A stretch of 64,000 nucleotides of DNA from Paenibacillus sp. (GTDB lineage Bacteria > Bacillota > Bacilli > Paenibacillales > YIM-B00363): assembly GCA_031181325.1 (NCBI GenBank), contig JAPSKX010000001.1:1-64000 (forward strand), given 5' to 3'. Position 1 is the first letter of the stretch; every line of letters starts with the position of its first letter. Below the pieces are notes generated by a model. The model saw nothing but the letters and a program-made list of their open reading frames with translations, searched no databases and was not told the origin of the DNA. Shown here piece by piece: positions 63,480-64,000 of the stretch. Position numbers and translations under genes: made by a program.

Positions 63480-64000
63480 ATGAGACTTTGGCGAGCGCTG
63501 CGCAACCGGCCCTACCTCAGCATGCAGATGAAGCTGTTTTATACGCTCACGACGGCAAGCCTGATCTTATTTTCGGGTTTGCTGTTTTTTAGTTTGAACG
63601 GATTCAAGGATGCGTTCTACGAACAGAAGACGGACGATATGACGCTCTATACGGAGCGTACGGGGCAATTCCTCGACATGTACTTCCAGAACGTGAGGAA
63701 CATCCTGTTGGAGGCGTCCCGGACGCTCGGGGAAGACGGGTTGCAGATGCCTGAGGAGGCGGAGGCGAATTTGGCGCGGGTGCTGGAGCTGAATCGCGAA
63801 TTCATCAGCCAAATCTATGTGCTGACGGAGCGGGGAGACGTCTTATCCGGTGATCGGCTGCTCTACGACATCATCGAGCATCCCCAACTGACGGAGGCGT
63901 TCCGCATCGTAGACGAGAACCCGGGTCTGATCAGTTGGAGCCAGCCCTATTATTCGCCTATGCTCGTCGACGACACGGTCGCGTTCGCGCTGAGCGTGAC
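63480..64000 (+). CDS. Sensor histidine kinase, N-terminal part (runs off right edge)
   Basis: An open frame from ATG 63480, three bases after the response-regulator stop, continues to the window end (173 codons seen). It begins with a basic region and one transmembrane helix (LFYTLTTASLILFSGLLFFS), then an extracellular helical sensing region. This is the architecture of YesM-type kinases; the catalytic part lies outside. Assignment rests on the N-terminal layout and on the adjacent regulator. Confidence 0.8.
   Translation, partial: MRLWRALRNRPYLSMQMKLFYTLTTASLILFSGLLFFSLNGFKDAFYEQKTDDMTLYTERTGQFLDMYFQNVRNILLEASRTLGEDGLQMPEEAEANLARVLELNREFISQIYVLTERGDVLSGDRLLYDIIEHPQLTEAFRIVDENPGLISWSQPYYSPMLVDDTVAFALSV

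Overview
The window looks like a chromosomal segment of a high-GC, spore-forming Firmicute of the Paenibacillaceae (Paenibacillus/Cohnella type). The evidence is strong AGGAGG-type ribosome binding sites, frequent TTG/GTG starts, YesM/YesN two-component pairs, lplB/ytcP-type ABC transporters, an SLH surface protein, DUF3231 and DUF4871 proteins, MurR, YitT, and the RNA-quality-control set secG, rnr, ssrA and smpB. No tRNA, rRNA, CRISPR array, transposase or integrase was recognised.

Region by region. 1-2.2 kb (minus strand): the N-terminal part of a FapA/DUF342 protein behind a clear cyclic-di-GMP-I riboswitch with an intrinsic terminator, then a response regulator-PP2C phosphatase. 2.3-9.4 kb: secG, rnr, a GMC oxidoreductase with its small subunit, a DUF3231 protein, a lipoprotein and the tmRNA gene ssrA. 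9.5-17.1 kb: a sugar regulon with a divergent LacI-type repressor, an ABC importer lacking its own ATPase, a GH32 fructosidase and a GH13 alpha-glucosidase, probably for sucrose or fructo-oligosaccharides. 17.3-20.7 kb: two small genes and a ~794-aa isoprenoid synthase whose C-terminal half is a classical trans-prenyltransferase and whose N-terminal half is a degenerate, helical, Asp-rich module. 20.8-24.1 kb: an NHL/InlB/Big2/SLH surface protein. 24.5-32.7 kb: a YesM/YesN two-component system, an aldouronate-type ABC importer and an intracellular GH10 xylanase. 32.8-35.5 kb: a tandem pair of HI0933-type flavoproteins.

35.5-39.1 kb: a membrane protein and a NarL-type two-component system, divergent across an array of GGGAATTCCC palindromes. 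39.2-42.2 kb: an AraC regulator divergent from a GH36-like alpha-galactosidase. 42.3 kb: smpB, about 33 kb from ssrA. 42.8-46.5 kb: an AT-richer accessory patch with a two-repeat membrane protein, a lipoprotein, an AraC regulator, an Atu4866-type lipoprotein and a decayed short-chain dehydrogenase. 46.6-50.3 kb: a secreted beta-propeller protein, a DUF4871 protein and a YitT-family protein. 50.4-55.7 kb: a MurR/RpiR regulator divergent from an ECF transporter operon (S, fused double ATPase, T) with a PHP phosphoesterase. 56.2-62.0 kb: a 1923-aa secreted GH9 glycanase with eight InlB-type repeats and three beta-sandwich modules. 62.1-64 kb: a DUF1801 protein and another two-component pair cut by the right edge.

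The theme is plant polysaccharide use. Secreted GH9 and surface proteins sit alongside importers for oligosaccharides that are finished inside the cell by GH10, GH32, GH13 and GH36 enzymes. Each set has its own sensor kinase or regulator, and both sugar importers must borrow a shared MsmX-type ATPase. The least conventional items are the two-module isoprenoid synthase, the riboswitch-controlled FapA, the ECF/PHP/MurR locus of unknown substrate, and the scattered rnr-smpB-ssrA neighbourhood.
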